From: Sphingomonas sp.
GTDB lineage: Bacteria; Pseudomonadota; Alphaproteobacteria; Sphingomonadales; Sphingomonadaceae
Assembly (NCBI GenBank): GCA_025981625.1
Contig: JAICXF010000017.1
Location: 1 to 29,844 of the forward strand
Length of the DNA stretch: 29,844 nucleotides
Direction: 5' to 3'
Translations under genes and position numbers: made by a program
Shown: positions 1-7,923 of the stretch, piece after piece
How the letters are laid out: every line of letters begins with the position of its first letter
How positions within the stretch are numbered: position 1 is the stretch's first letter
Notes under the pieces: generated by a model
Told to the model about the DNA's origin: nothing
Seen by the model: the letters and a program-made list of their open reading frames with translations, nothing else
Database searches by the model: none

Positions 1-362
1 AGTTTGTCGAGCGCGACGTCCTGCTGGGTGTAGGTCTCGATCAGGTCGTGGTGTTGCGCGCCGGTGATCGCCAGCACCGGCTGATTGTCGAGCTTGGCGT
101 CGTAGATGCCGTTGAGCAGGTGGATTCCGCCCGGGCCGGAGGTTGCGAGGCAGACGCCCAGCTTGCCGGTGAACTTCGCGTAGGCGCAGGCGGCGAACGC
201 GGCGGCTTCTTCATGCCGGACCTGGACGAACTTGACCTTGTCCTGCCGCGTGCGGAGCGCCTCGAAGACGCCGTTGATGCCATCGCCGGGAATGCCGAAG
301 ATCGTGTCCACGCCCCACTTGATGAGCGTTTCGACGAGAATGTCGCCGCCGGTTTTCGCCAT
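1..362 (-). CDS. PoxB-like thiamine-diphosphate enzyme, N-terminal part (partial)
   Basis: Only the first 120 or so codons are inside the window; the gene runs off at base 1. The start is ATG at 362-360 with an AGGAG ribosome binding site 8 bases upstream, 14 bases after the stop of the FMN enzyme gene, so it looks like the next gene of the same operon. The protein begins MAKTGGDILVETLIKWGVDT and carries GIPGDGIN (about residues 23-30), then RHEEAAAFAA with the expected ThDP-activating glutamate near E51, then SGPGGIHLLNGIYDA. These are hallmarks of the N-terminal PYR domain of ThDP-dependent enzymes such as pyruvate:quinone oxidase, acetolactate synthase and benzoylformate decarboxylase. The HLLNGIYDA stretch resembles E. 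coli PoxB most. Substrate and quinone dependence cannot be fixed because the C-terminal domain and any membrane-binding tail lie outside the window. Confidence 0.85.
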   Translation of the reverse strand, partial: MAKTGGDILVETLIKWGVDTIFGIPGDGINGVFEALRTRQDKVKFVQVRHEEAAAFAACAYAKFTGKLGVCLATSGPGGIHLLNGIYDAKLDNQPVLAITGAQHHDLIETYTQQDVALDK

Positions 363-376
363 GATCGGTACTCCTG

Positions 377-1600
377 CTAACTGTCCTGAAAGACACGAAT
401 GTCGCGAAAGGGTCCGCCGCTGCTTGCAACCGCTGGTGCCGACGGTTGCGGTGGCGGGCGTAAAATGATGTCGCGCGGGACCTTGGCGACATCGGTCACG
501 CCGGTCAGCGCCATCGCAATGCCGAGCTCGTCCTTGAGGATATCGAGCGCCTTGGTGACGCCTGCCTCCCCATAAGCGCCGAGGCCGTAGAGATAGGCCC
601 GGCCGATGAAGCAGGCGCGGGCCCCGAGGCCGAGAAACTTGAGCACGTCGAGGCCCGAGCGCACGCCGCTGTCGACATACACTTCGGCGCGGTCGCCGAT
701 CGCATCGACAATGTCAGTCAGCACCGAGGCGGTGGATGGCGCGCTGTCGAGCTGGCGTCCGCCGTGGTTCGACACGAGGATCGCGTCGGCGCCGGCGTTC
801 ACCGCCATTTTCGCGTCCTCGACGTCAAGGATGCCCTTGACGATCAGCTTGCCCGGCCAGAGCGAGCGCACCCATTCGAGAGTCTTCAGGTCGAAGGATG
901 AATCGAGCTGGCTTTTGACCAGCTCCGCCATTTCCTTGACGTTCCCGGATTTGATCTTGTCGGCATAGTTGCCGAAGCTCCAGCGCTTGGAGTGGAGCAT
1001 CGCGAACGCCCAGTGCGGATGCGAGACGATGCTCCAAATGTTCGCGGGCGTGAGCTTCGGCGGCACGCCGAGGCCATTGTGGACGTCGCAATAGCGCGTG
1101 CCCTCGACATGGAGGTCCATGGTGAGGATCAGCACGGGGCACCCGGCCGCCTTCGCGCGCTCCAGAAGATCCTTCGAAAAGCCCCGGTCCTTCTCGAGAT
1201 AGAGCTGGAACCAGAACGGCCGGTCGACCGAGCTGCGGACATCTTCGATCGAGAGGAGTGCATTGGTCGAGAGGGAGAAGGGAACGCCAAAGTCGTGCGC
1301 CGCCCGGCACGACAGGATCTCGCCGTTCGACCAGACTGCGCCGCACATGCCGGTGGGGCCGATCGCGACGGGCATGCTGACCTGTTCGCCGAGCATCGTG
1401 GTGCCGAGCTTGCGGTTCGAGACGTCGAACATCACGCGCTCGCGGAAGCGGATGGAGTCGAGATCGCGGCGGTTCTCGCGCAGGGTGATTTGCGAGAACG
1501 AGCCCGACTCCAGATAATCCATGCACGGCCTGGGCACCCTCGCGTGCGCGCGCCGGCGCAGGTCCTCGATGCTGGCGATGTTGCGCGGGGCCTTCCTCAT
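377..1600 (-). CDS. FMN-dependent alpha-hydroxy-acid dehydrogenase (L-lactate/mandelate dehydrogenase type)
   Basis: The 407-residue product is a complete member of the FMN-dependent alpha-hydroxy-acid dehydrogenase family (LldD, MdlB, glycolate oxidase). The start is taken as ATG at 1600, which overlaps the stop of the upstream GMC gene as ATGA; a longer frame upstream exists only as a shadow of that gene. Family residues are visible: Y29, Y134 in FQLYLEKD, D162 in LTMDLH, K255 in LIVKGI, and H279 and R282 in SNHGGRQLD, followed by the phosphate-binding VDSGVRSGLD and GRAYLYGLGA. A loop rich in Trp and Lys at about residues 183-225 matches the position of the membrane-binding loop of LldD and MdlB, so a quinone-linked membrane-associated enzyme oxidising a 2-hydroxy acid to a 2-keto acid is likelier than a soluble oxidase. 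L-lactate is the default guess for substrate. Confidence 0.9.
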   Translation of the reverse strand: MRKAPRNIASIEDLRRRAHARVPRPCMDYLESGSFSQITLRENRRDLDSIRFRERVMFDVSNRKLGTTMLGEQVSMPVAIGPTGMCGAVWSNGEILSCRAAHDFGVPFSLSTNALLSIEDVRSSVDRPFWFQLYLEKDRGFSKDLLERAKAAGCPVLILTMDLHVEGTRYCDVHNGLGVPPKLTPANIWSIVSHPHWAFAMLHSKRWSFGNYADKIKSGNVKEMAELVKSQLDSSFDLKTLEWVRSLWPGKLIVKGILDVEDAKMAVNAGADAILVSNHGGRQLDSAPSTASVLTDIVDAIGDRAEVYVDSGVRSGLDVLKFLGLGARACFIGRAYLYGLGAYGEAGVTKALDILKDELGIAMALTGVTDVAKVPRDIILRPPPQPSAPAVASSGGPFRDIRVFQDS

Positions 1601-3237
1601 AGCTCGCCTCGCGCCGCCATATCGGCGATGCGGTCGCCCATCCGGCAGGCGAGCGCCTGGATGGTGAGCGACGGGTTGACCCCGCCGCTGCTCGGAAACA
1701 GCGAACCGTCGCACACCCACAGGTTCGGGATGGACCAGGTTCGACCGTCCTTGTTGACCACGCTGTCGTCCGGATCGTCGCCCATGCGGCAACCGCCCAT
1801 CAGGTGCGAGGTGTCGTCGTCGTCCCACAATTCCTTGCCGCCCGCCGCTTCGAGCACCGCGCGCATCGATCCGATCGAATGCTTCATCAGCCTGCGGTCA
1901 TTTTCCGAATAGCTGAACGTCATGCGGGGAATCGCGAGCCCGTACTGGTCCTTTTCGTCCGCGACCTCGACCCGGTTGTGCCGCTGCGGCTCGGTCTCGC
2001 CGACGATCCGCAGCCCCACGACGTGGTTGTAGCGGGTCATCTCGTTGCGCAGAGCCGTGCCCCACAGGCCGCGCTGGACCGACATCGCCTGGGCCCAGCC
2101 CACGGGCAGCGGCCCCTGGCTCATGAAGGCATAACCGCCGTGGAAATCCTTCTTGTCGCTGTCGTCGTAATTCCAGTGCTCGGTGACGGCCATGCACGGC
2201 GGCGCTTTGTACTGCCGCACCTGCTCGTCCATCGTGCCCCAGACGCCCGGGCCGGAGTGAATCATCACATGGGTGCCGACGAGGCCGTTCTCGTTGGCCA
2301 AGCCGTCGGGGAATCGATCGCATTTCGAATTGAGCAGCAGGCGCGGGGTTTCGATGGCGTATCCCGCAACGACGACGTTGCGCGCCTTCTGGTGCCGCCA
2401 TTCGCCCTTCCGGCGATAGGTCAGGCCCGTTGCCCGGCCGTCCTTGCCCATGTCGATCTTGCCGACCATCGAAAGGTCGCGGACCTCGGCGCCTGCTGAA
2501 ATCGCGCGCGGGATGAAGGTGACGAGCACGCTTTGCTTGGCATTGGTCGAGCAGCCGTAAGCGCAAAAGCCGCGATAGACGCACGGGTGCGCCATCCCGC
2601 GGGGCGCCGACAGGGTCGCCAAAGGGATCGGCGACCATTTGATCCCGATCCGCTCGCAGCCGCGCGCCATGACCAGGCCGGGCGCGTTGACCGGATGCGC
2701 ACGGTAGGGATAGCGCTTGCGCCTTCGGCCCCACGGATATTTGAGCGGCCCGGAGATCTTCAGCGCTTCCTCGGCCTCTTCGTAATAGGGTTCGAGCTCG
2801 TCGAAGCTGATCGGCCAGTCGCGTCCGTAGCCAAGCGTCGAGCGGCACTTGAACCATTCGGGCCGCCAGCGCAGCGCGATCATCGTGTAGTGGACCGTGC
2901 TTCCGCCGACGCCGCGGCCGCTGTTGTTGGAGCCGAGCTCCACCGGGTCGGCACCGCCGGTGATCCGCTCGTCGGTCCAGAAAAGCCCGGCCTGCCAACT
3001 TTCGTCGGACACGAAATCCTCGAGCGGGCGCCAGAACGGCCCGGCGTCGAACGCCACGACCGAGAAGCCGGCCTCGGCCAGCTTGCAGGCGAGCGTCCCG
3101 CCACCGGCGCCCGTTCCAACGATCGCGAAGTCCACTTCCTCGCTGTCGCTATAGGTCCGCATCGGCACCCACTTGCCCCGCCGGAATACGTCCGGGGCGC
3201 GGCCGTTCACCGCGCGAGGCTCGGCGACGTCAAGCAT
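1597..3237 (-). CDS. GMC-family FAD oxidoreductase
   Basis: The 546-residue flavoprotein belongs to the glucose-methanol-choline oxidoreductase family, in the branch whose members pair with gluconate-2-dehydrogenase-type subunits. The FAD-binding GTGAGGGTLA is at residues 41-50. Other landmarks are the Ser/Gly-rich loop SNNSGRGVGGSTVHYTMIAL, a small Cys-rich stretch (HPCVYRGFCAYGCS), and the C-terminal signature HLMGGCRMGDDP followed by CDGSLFPSSGGVNPSLTIQALA. The start is ATG at 3237, inside the last codons of the subunit-3 gene (8-base overlap); the extra upstream residues of the open frame come from the neighbouring gene. No signal peptide or twin-arginine motif is seen, so it appears cytoplasmic unless carried by a partner. 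Expected role: oxidation of an alcohol or polyol with electrons passed to the membrane. The substrate is unknown. Confidence 0.9.
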   Translation of the reverse strand: MLDVAEPRAVNGRAPDVFRRGKWVPMRTYSDSEEVDFAIVGTGAGGGTLACKLAEAGFSVVAFDAGPFWRPLEDFVSDESWQAGLFWTDERITGGADPVELGSNNSGRGVGGSTVHYTMIALRWRPEWFKCRSTLGYGRDWPISFDELEPYYEEAEEALKISGPLKYPWGRRRKRYPYRAHPVNAPGLVMARGCERIGIKWSPIPLATLSAPRGMAHPCVYRGFCAYGCSTNAKQSVLVTFIPRAISAGAEVRDLSMVGKIDMGKDGRATGLTYRRKGEWRHQKARNVVVAGYAIETPRLLLNSKCDRFPDGLANENGLVGTHVMIHSGPGVWGTMDEQVRQYKAPPCMAVTEHWNYDDSDKKDFHGGYAFMSQGPLPVGWAQAMSVQRGLWGTALRNEMTRYNHVVGLRIVGETEPQRHNRVEVADEKDQYGLAIPRMTFSYSENDRRLMKHSIGSMRAVLEAAGGKELWDDDDTSHLMGGCRMGDDPDDSVVNKDGRTWSIPNLWVCDGSLFPSSGGVNPSLTIQALACRMGDRIADMAARGEL

Positions 3238-3853
3238 CGGCGGCCTCGAAGTCGAGCTCTTCGGCTTCCCAGGGATCCCGCTCGTCCGGGCCGAGCCGGG
3301 CATAGCCGCGGGGCGACGCCGGTCCACCGTAACCGATCTCGCTCCAGGCGTCCGGGTGCGAATAATAGATGCCGACGACTTCCTTCAGCAGATGGTATCT
3401 GAAGAAGCCGCCGGCCGGCAGGTCGCCCCAGTAGCGGCTCTCGACGCGGTTGTTCTCGACATCCCGAAGCAGAGAGTCCTGGCCCTCGGGCGAGAGCTCC
3501 TCGAACGATTTTCCGTGGCGGTTGCGGGCCTCGGCGGCGATCGCGTTAAGACCGTGCTGCCACGCTTCACGCATCGGCGGCATGTCGGCGTAGCGGTACC
3601 CGGGCGTGTGATTGTGGTGGAGCAGGGCGTCGATCCACGGGACGATCGGGACCGGCTCTTCGCGGTCGGGTTGAGGCACCAGCCGGTCCACAATCGCCTG
3701 CAGCAGCGACCACTGCTCCTCGCTCAGGAATCGCCGTCCCGGAACCCGATCGAGGCGCTCCCTGACGACGGCCCGGGTCTGCTCGTTCCACGACGGCGAG
3801 TCCCATTTGTCGAGCACGTCGTAGGTCAGATAGGGGGTGCGAAAGTCGGTCAT
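3230..3853 (-). CDS. Gluconate 2-dehydrogenase subunit 3 family protein
   Basis: The 207-residue protein resembles the small subunit of membrane GMC dehydrogenases (gluconate 2-dehydrogenase subunit 3 family). Recognisable stretches are FLSEEQWSLLQAIVDRLVPQ (from about residue 42) and FFRYHLLKEVVGIYYSHPDAW near the C terminus. It overlaps the GMC gene by 8 bases and is overlapped by the upstream membrane-protein gene as ATGA, so the three are probably made together and form a complex. Unlike many family members, it begins MTDFRTPYLTYDVLDKWDSP and has no twin-arginine or other export signal. In classical systems this subunit carries the Tat signal that exports the complex, so here the complex probably stays in the cytoplasm. 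No cytochrome c subunit gene is next to it. Confidence 0.85.
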   Translation of the reverse strand: MTDFRTPYLTYDVLDKWDSPSWNEQTRAVVRERLDRVPGRRFLSEEQWSLLQAIVDRLVPQPDREEPVPIVPWIDALLHHNHTPGYRYADMPPMREAWQHGLNAIAAEARNRHGKSFEELSPEGQDSLLRDVENNRVESRYWGDLPAGGFFRYHLLKEVVGIYYSHPDAWSEIGYGGPASPRGYARLGPDERDPWEAEELDFEAADA

Positions 3854-4767
3854 GGCTGCTCGCCGGCGAGCGCCGGAAGAATGCCGAGGCCGGCGACGGC
3901 GATGCCGAGGAAGGCCGGCGGAGCGGGCAGGGGCGGGCCTTGGAGGATCATCTGGCTCCAGTTGCGCCAGCCGCCCATGTTGCGGTGAATGCCGTAGGCG
4001 TGGAACATCGGCCCGGCGATGCCGAGGATCGCGGTCGACTTGAGCAGCGGTTCGGCAATCCTGACGGCTCCCGGCGCGAACACCGCGGCGCCAATCGACA
4101 TCGCAGCGAGCGGCGGGATGGTGACGGGCGCGTACATGGCCGGGTCCTGGAACGCCCCTCGGAAGTGGAGCAGCCCAGCCTCGGCGATCGTCCCAAGCAG
4201 CGAAAAGGCGACCAGTCCGGCCGTGTGTTTCGGAAGGCGCGTCTTCACGTACGAACGGCCGCTCAGCATCTCGCCGGCGATGATCCCGTAGAGCCCGACG
4301 AGCGTCAGCGCGGCGGGCGCGCCCATCGGCGCGCCGTAGAACAGGTTGAGCGCATCCAGTTCGCCCGGCCGCTTGAGGATGTTGTAGGTATGGAACCCCA
4401 GGCCGACGAGACCGGTCGCGCCCACGGTCGCGAACGCAATCTTCACCGGTGTTGCACGCGCCCGCTCCGGCCGGAACGCCACGAATGCCGCCGCGGCAAG
4501 GCCGAGCAGCGCCATGGTCGGCCCGACGAACATCGCCCGGTCCTTGAACTGGCCGCGGTAGTGCTCGATCCCGCTATCGAGCGCGACACTGAGGCACAGG
4601 ATCGTCGCGCCGGCGCCGAGCGCTTCGGCCGCTCTCAAATTGCGGTTCTCGGATGGGCGCCACGCCCGCTGCAGCAGCCAGCCGATGGCCGTCGCAGCGG
4701 CAACCCCGGCGACTCCGACCGCAATCAGCGGACGGCGCGAAGGCTCGGGTTGGGTGCGTGCAAGCAA
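3850..4767 (-). CDS. Multi-pass membrane protein with internal duplication, function unknown
   Basis: I do not recognise a named family for this 305-residue hydrophobic protein. About seven or eight membrane segments can be seen, starting with RPLIAVGVAGVAAATAIGWL. It is built of two similar halves: HYRGQFKDRAM (residues 69-79) matches HFRGAFQDPAM (201-211), and FHTYNILKRPG (125-135) matches FHAYGIHRNMG (255-265), followed in both by a Pro/Gly-rich loop and a final helix. The repeat offset is about 130 residues. The start is TTG at 4767, 3 bases after the SDR stop, with GGAG 8 bases upstream. The gene overlaps the subunit-3 gene as ATGA. By position it could be the membrane anchor or quinone-reacting partner of the soluble GMC complex; the paired histidines could bind a cofactor. 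This role is inferred from context only. Confidence 0.75.
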   Translation of the reverse strand: MLARTQPEPSRRPLIAVGVAGVAAATAIGWLLQRAWRPSENRNLRAAEALGAGATILCLSVALDSGIEHYRGQFKDRAMFVGPTMALLGLAAAAFVAFRPERARATPVKIAFATVGATGLVGLGFHTYNILKRPGELDALNLFYGAPMGAPAALTLVGLYGIIAGEMLSGRSYVKTRLPKHTAGLVAFSLLGTIAEAGLLHFRGAFQDPAMYAPVTIPPLAAMSIGAAVFAPGAVRIAEPLLKSTAILGIAGPMFHAYGIHRNMGGWRNWSQMILQGPPLPAPPAFLGIAVAGLGILPALAGEQP

Positions 4768-4770
4768 GGC

Positions 4771-5820
4771 TCAGCTCCGCGTCCGCGTTTTCGGACGCGC
4801 GGGCGGTTCCTGCCGCTTGCCCATGCCCGCGAGCATGAATCCGGCGCCCGCAATCGCCGCGGCACCGAGGGCGGCGAGACCGAGCTCCTTCTTGTGCTCG
4901 CTGACCCATAGCTCGGCGCTGCTGTCGACCGCCTCGCTGTCGAAGCTGCCGTGCGCGCCATGATCGCCGCCGACCGGCTGGAACAGATTGTCCTTGCGGT
5001 TCGGGCTGACCCGCTCCGGACGCTGCTGCGACGCGAAGCCGGTGGCGGCGAGATAATCGTCCATCATGCTGGAGGCGACCTTATTGCCCCAGACCGCCTC
5101 GATCGTCGGCAATCCGACCAGCATTTCCTTGCGGCCGTCGTGCGCCGCGAAATAGATCGCCCGACCGGCGACTTCGGGCTGATAGACCTTGCCGACGGGG
5201 CGCGGCTGACCCGGCAGCTTCGCCCTGATCCAGTCGAACTGTGGGGTATTGACGCCCGGCATCTGGACCATGGTGATGGTCACCTTCGACTTGTCGTGCA
5301 GCAGCTCGCAGCGGACGGAATCGATGAAGCCCTGGATCGCGTGCTTGGCGCCGCAATAGGCGGATTGGAGGGGAATGCCGCGGTAGGCGAGGGCTGATCC
5401 GACCAGCACGATCGCGCCCTTGTCGCGCGGAAGCATGCGCTTCAGCGCGGCGCGCGTGCCGTTGACCTGGCCGAGATAGGTGACTTGCGTGACCCGCTCA
5501 TATTCGTCCGGCGTCACGTCCATGAAGCGCGAGAAGATGCCTGCGAAGGCATTGTTGACCCAGATGTCGATCGGTCCGAACTCGCGTTCAACCTGGTCTG
5601 CGGCCGCTTCGACTGCATTCCAGTCGGCGACGTCGGTGGAGACGGCCAGCGCCTTGCCGCCAAGCTCCTCGATGTCGCGCCTCGTCGCGTCCAGTCCGTC
5701 CTGTCCGCGGGCGAGGACGGCGACGTTGCAGCCGTGCCGGGCGAACTCGCGCGCCGCTGCCCGGCCGATGCCGGCGGTTCCTCCGGTGATGACGACGGTT
5801 TCGGGTTTCGCTGTACTCAT
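4771..5820 (-). CDS. SDR-family dehydrogenase with C-terminal membrane anchor
   Basis: The 349-residue protein has a classical short-chain dehydrogenase/reductase domain: TGGTAGIG at residues 12-19 for NAD(P) binding, NNAFAG at 89-94, and catalytic S142, Y155 and K159 (YCGAK). The domain ends near residue 260. A linker rich in charged and polar residues follows, then a hydrophobic stretch (LGLAALGAAAIAGAGFMLAGM) just before the basic C terminus, which suggests a single C-terminal membrane anchor with the catalytic domain in the cytoplasm. The ATG at 5820 overlaps the actF stop (ATGA), so translation is probably coupled to alternative complex III. The substrate cannot be read from sequence. 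The glycine after NNA is displaced by a two-residue variation (NNAFAG), which is common in this subfamily. Confidence 0.88.
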   Translation of the reverse strand: MSTAKPETVVITGGTAGIGRAAAREFARHGCNVAVLARGQDGLDATRRDIEELGGKALAVSTDVADWNAVEAAADQVEREFGPIDIWVNNAFAGIFSRFMDVTPDEYERVTQVTYLGQVNGTRAALKRMLPRDKGAIVLVGSALAYRGIPLQSAYCGAKHAIQGFIDSVRCELLHDKSKVTITMVQMPGVNTPQFDWIRAKLPGQPRPVGKVYQPEVAGRAIYFAAHDGRKEMLVGLPTIEAVWGNKVASSMMDDYLAATGFASQQRPERVSPNRKDNLFQPVGGDHGAHGSFDSEAVDSSAELWVSEHKKELGLAALGAAAIAGAGFMLAGMGKRQEPPARPKTRTRS

Positions 5821-6881
5821 GGCGCACTCCTCGTCTGATGTGCCCACCCGCTCTCGTTCCATTCGATCGTCCGCGGCCGCAGCGCGGCAGCCGTCACCCA
5901 GCCCAAACCAAGCATCGCGACGGAAGCGGCCAGGATCAGCGGTAAAACGGCCCAGGTCAGTCCCGGTATCCCCGGCAGCACCAGCCAGGCGTTCTCGATC
6001 AGGCGCATCAGCAGCGTCAGCGCGGCGAGCCCCATCATCGCATGGCGGCTGTTGCGCACCGACGGGGACAGCAGCGCGCCGAAGGCGAACAGGCCCTGCA
6101 CGCCGTAGAGAGTCCACGCGACCGCCCACCAGCCGTGGCGCCCGCGCTCCAGATACCAGTGCGCCTCCTTCGGAATGTCGCCGGCCCAGATCACGATATA
6201 CTGCATCGCGTGCATGTAGGCCCACATCAGGATCGCGGTGACGAGCACCCCCGCGGCGGCGCGCGGCGCCTTGCCGTGCTCGCTCCACAAGCCGACCAGG
6301 ATCGCGAACGAAATGCCCGCGAGCCATTGGTTGGTGAGCGCCAGCAAGCCGTAGATCGACGAGTGAAACCGCGGCTCGGTCGATTCGGCGAAATCGATGC
6401 CGATGAGCGAGCCGATCAGTGCGTAGAGGATTACGCCGACGGCGGCGATCCGCGGTCGCATTTCAGGTTTGGCCGTTAGCATCCCCCATGCAAGCAGGCT
6501 CAGCACCAGCAGGTAGATGATCGTCCGAACGACGAAGAAAGCCGTCGACAGCCACGCGCCCTTGAACCCCGTGAAATTAACTAGGGAAACGTCCGTCCAC
6601 GGGTAGATCAGTGCGATGCCCACCAGCAGCGGGATCATGCCGATGGCCACCAGCGGCATCAGCGTCGTCCCGATCGTCAGTGGCCGCACGTACAGCGCAC
6701 GCCAGCTGCCCGGAATGAGGGCAACGAGCATCAGCACGGCAAGCGATCCGATCGGGATCGAACCCCAGCCGAGCCACGCGACAAGCCACGCGATCAGCGC
6801 ATCGCGCGGCGCGAGCAGCACGCCCGCGATGCAGCAGAGCAGGCCCGAGGCGCCGATGAGGAGGGCGCGGTCGCGAGTCAC
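5817..6881 (-). CDS. actF: Alternative complex III subunit ActF (integral membrane, NrfD-like)
   Basis: The 354-residue protein is almost entirely hydrophobic, with about ten membrane helices. It carries stretches typical of the ActF/ActC family, such as LTNQWLAGISFAILVGLW, LMWAYMHAMQYIVIWAGDIP and WYLERGRHGWW. ActF is one of the two NrfD-like membrane subunits of alternative complex III, which oxidises menaquinol or ubiquinol and passes electrons to a cytochrome c or directly to an oxidase. The start is GTG at 6881, overlapping the actE stop as GTGA; the longer open frame upstream is read-through of the actE region in another frame. The stop overlaps the SDR start. The role is assigned from sequence character and from its fixed place at the end of the act cluster. 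Confidence 0.9.
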   Translation of the reverse strand: MTRDRALLIGASGLLCCIAGVLLAPRDALIAWLVAWLGWGSIPIGSLAVLMLVALIPGSWRALYVRPLTIGTTLMPLVAIGMIPLLVGIALIYPWTDVSLVNFTGFKGAWLSTAFFVVRTIIYLLVLSLLAWGMLTAKPEMRPRIAAVGVILYALIGSLIGIDFAESTEPRFHSSIYGLLALTNQWLAGISFAILVGLWSEHGKAPRAAAGVLVTAILMWAYMHAMQYIVIWAGDIPKEAHWYLERGRHGWWAVAWTLYGVQGLFAFGALLSPSVRNSRHAMMGLAALTLLMRLIENAWLVLPGIPGLTWAVLPLILAASVAMLGLGWVTAAALRPRTIEWNESGWAHQTRSAP

Positions 6882-7393
6882 CGCATCGGTCCCTGGAACG
6901 GCGTGGTCGACGGGATCGGCGGCTTCGTTCGCTGGAGTGCGCGGATGTACGCCGCAATCGCCCAACGGTCGGACGGCGGCACCCGATCGGCGTAGCTGTA
7001 CATCACCCCATAGCCATGGGTGATCACGTCGACGAAATGCTCGTCGGGCGCATTGACGAGACGCGCTTCGTGGAAGCTTGGCGGACGCGGGAAGCCGCGC
7101 TGGACGACCATCCCGTCGGCATCGCCGCCATAGCCGTGGCACTCCGAGCAGAAGATGTTGAATCGCTCGTGCCCGCGCTGGACCAGCGCCAGCGTCATCG
7201 GCGGCTTTTCGGTCAGCACATCGCCGGTGTCCTGCTCGCGCGAGACGCTGCCCGGAGCCGGGCTCTGCAACACCTTGCCGTTGCGGAAGACGTCGGATCG
7301 TTCCCATTCGGCGAGCTTCTTCTGATCGCTCATCGTCAGATTTTGGTGACAGGAGGGCAGCGCCAGCGCGGCCATGAGCAAGGCGCGTCTCAT
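6878..7393 (-). CDS. actE: Alternative complex III subunit ActE, monoheme cytochrome c lipoprotein
   Basis: The 171-residue protein starts MRRALLMAALALPSC, a lipoprotein signal peptide with a lipobox ending at C15, so the mature protein should be tethered to the outer face of the inner membrane. One c-type heme motif, CSECH, is at residues 82-86 in a typical cytochrome c fold; YGVMYSY further on offers a possible axial methionine. The ATG at 7393 overlaps the actD stop (ATGA), and a 24-base longer upstream start is therefore unnecessary. ActE carries the electron from the Fe-S/heme chain of the complex to the downstream acceptor. Position between actD and actF matches known act clusters. Confidence 0.93.
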   Translation of the reverse strand: MRRALLMAALALPSCHQNLTMSDQKKLAEWERSDVFRNGKVLQSPAPGSVSREQDTGDVLTEKPPMTLALVQRGHERFNIFCSECHGYGGDADGMVVQRGFPRPPSFHEARLVNAPDEHFVDVITHGYGVMYSYADRVPPSDRWAIAAYIRALQRTKPPIPSTTPFQGPMR

Positions 7394-7923
7394 GGCCGCA
7401 CCGCGTTGATCGTCCATGCACCCAGGCTTCCAAGAAAGCTGCGGGTCGTCTCTGGGTCGAACTTCGGATCGCGGGCATCGATGTAGAGGAAGAACCGGTC
7501 TTCAGAGGCGAGGCCGAACCGCGGCGCCGCGAACAACGGGTGGTAAAGCTTGGGCAGGCCGATGATGACGAACATGCCGATCACCGCGAACAGAACGGCG
7601 CACAGGATCATCAATTCGAAATCGACGACGAAGAATGCCGGCCAGGCGAACAGCGGCCGGTTGCCGACCTCGATCGGGTAGTCCCAGTTCACGAACAATT
7701 GGACGGCGAGCATGCCGAAGAACCCGAAGGCGGCGCCGGCAAGCGTAATCCAGCCGATGCGGTGATCGCGCTTGAGCGCCAGCACCTCGGCCATGCCGTC
7801 GATCGGAAAAGGACTGAACGCATCGATATCGCGGAAGCCTTCGCCGCGCGCGCGCCTGGTTGCCTCGAGGAGCGCTTCCTCGCTCCCGAATTCTCCGAGT
7901 AGGCCGAGGATCGGCTCAGCCAT
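7390..7923 (-). CDS. actD: Alternative complex III subunit ActD (DUF3341)
   Basis: This 177-residue protein opens with a soluble N-terminal domain (MAEPILGLLGEFGSEEALLE, then RDIDAFSPFPIDG), followed by two membrane helices (about residues 57-78 and 98-124) and a soluble tail including FFLYIDARDPKFD. That is the DUF3341/ActD pattern: a small subunit sitting between the membrane and peripheral parts of alternative complex III, with no cofactor. Its ATG lies inside the end of actC (8-base overlap) and its stop overlaps actE. Length is in the usual range for the family. Confidence 0.93.
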   Translation of the reverse strand: MAEPILGLLGEFGSEEALLEATRRARGEGFRDIDAFSPFPIDGMAEVLALKRDHRIGWITLAGAAFGFFGMLAVQLFVNWDYPIEVGNRPLFAWPAFFVVDFELMILCAVLFAVIGMFVIIGLPKLYHPLFAAPRFGLASEDRFFLYIDARDPKFDPETTRSFLGSLGAWTINAVRP

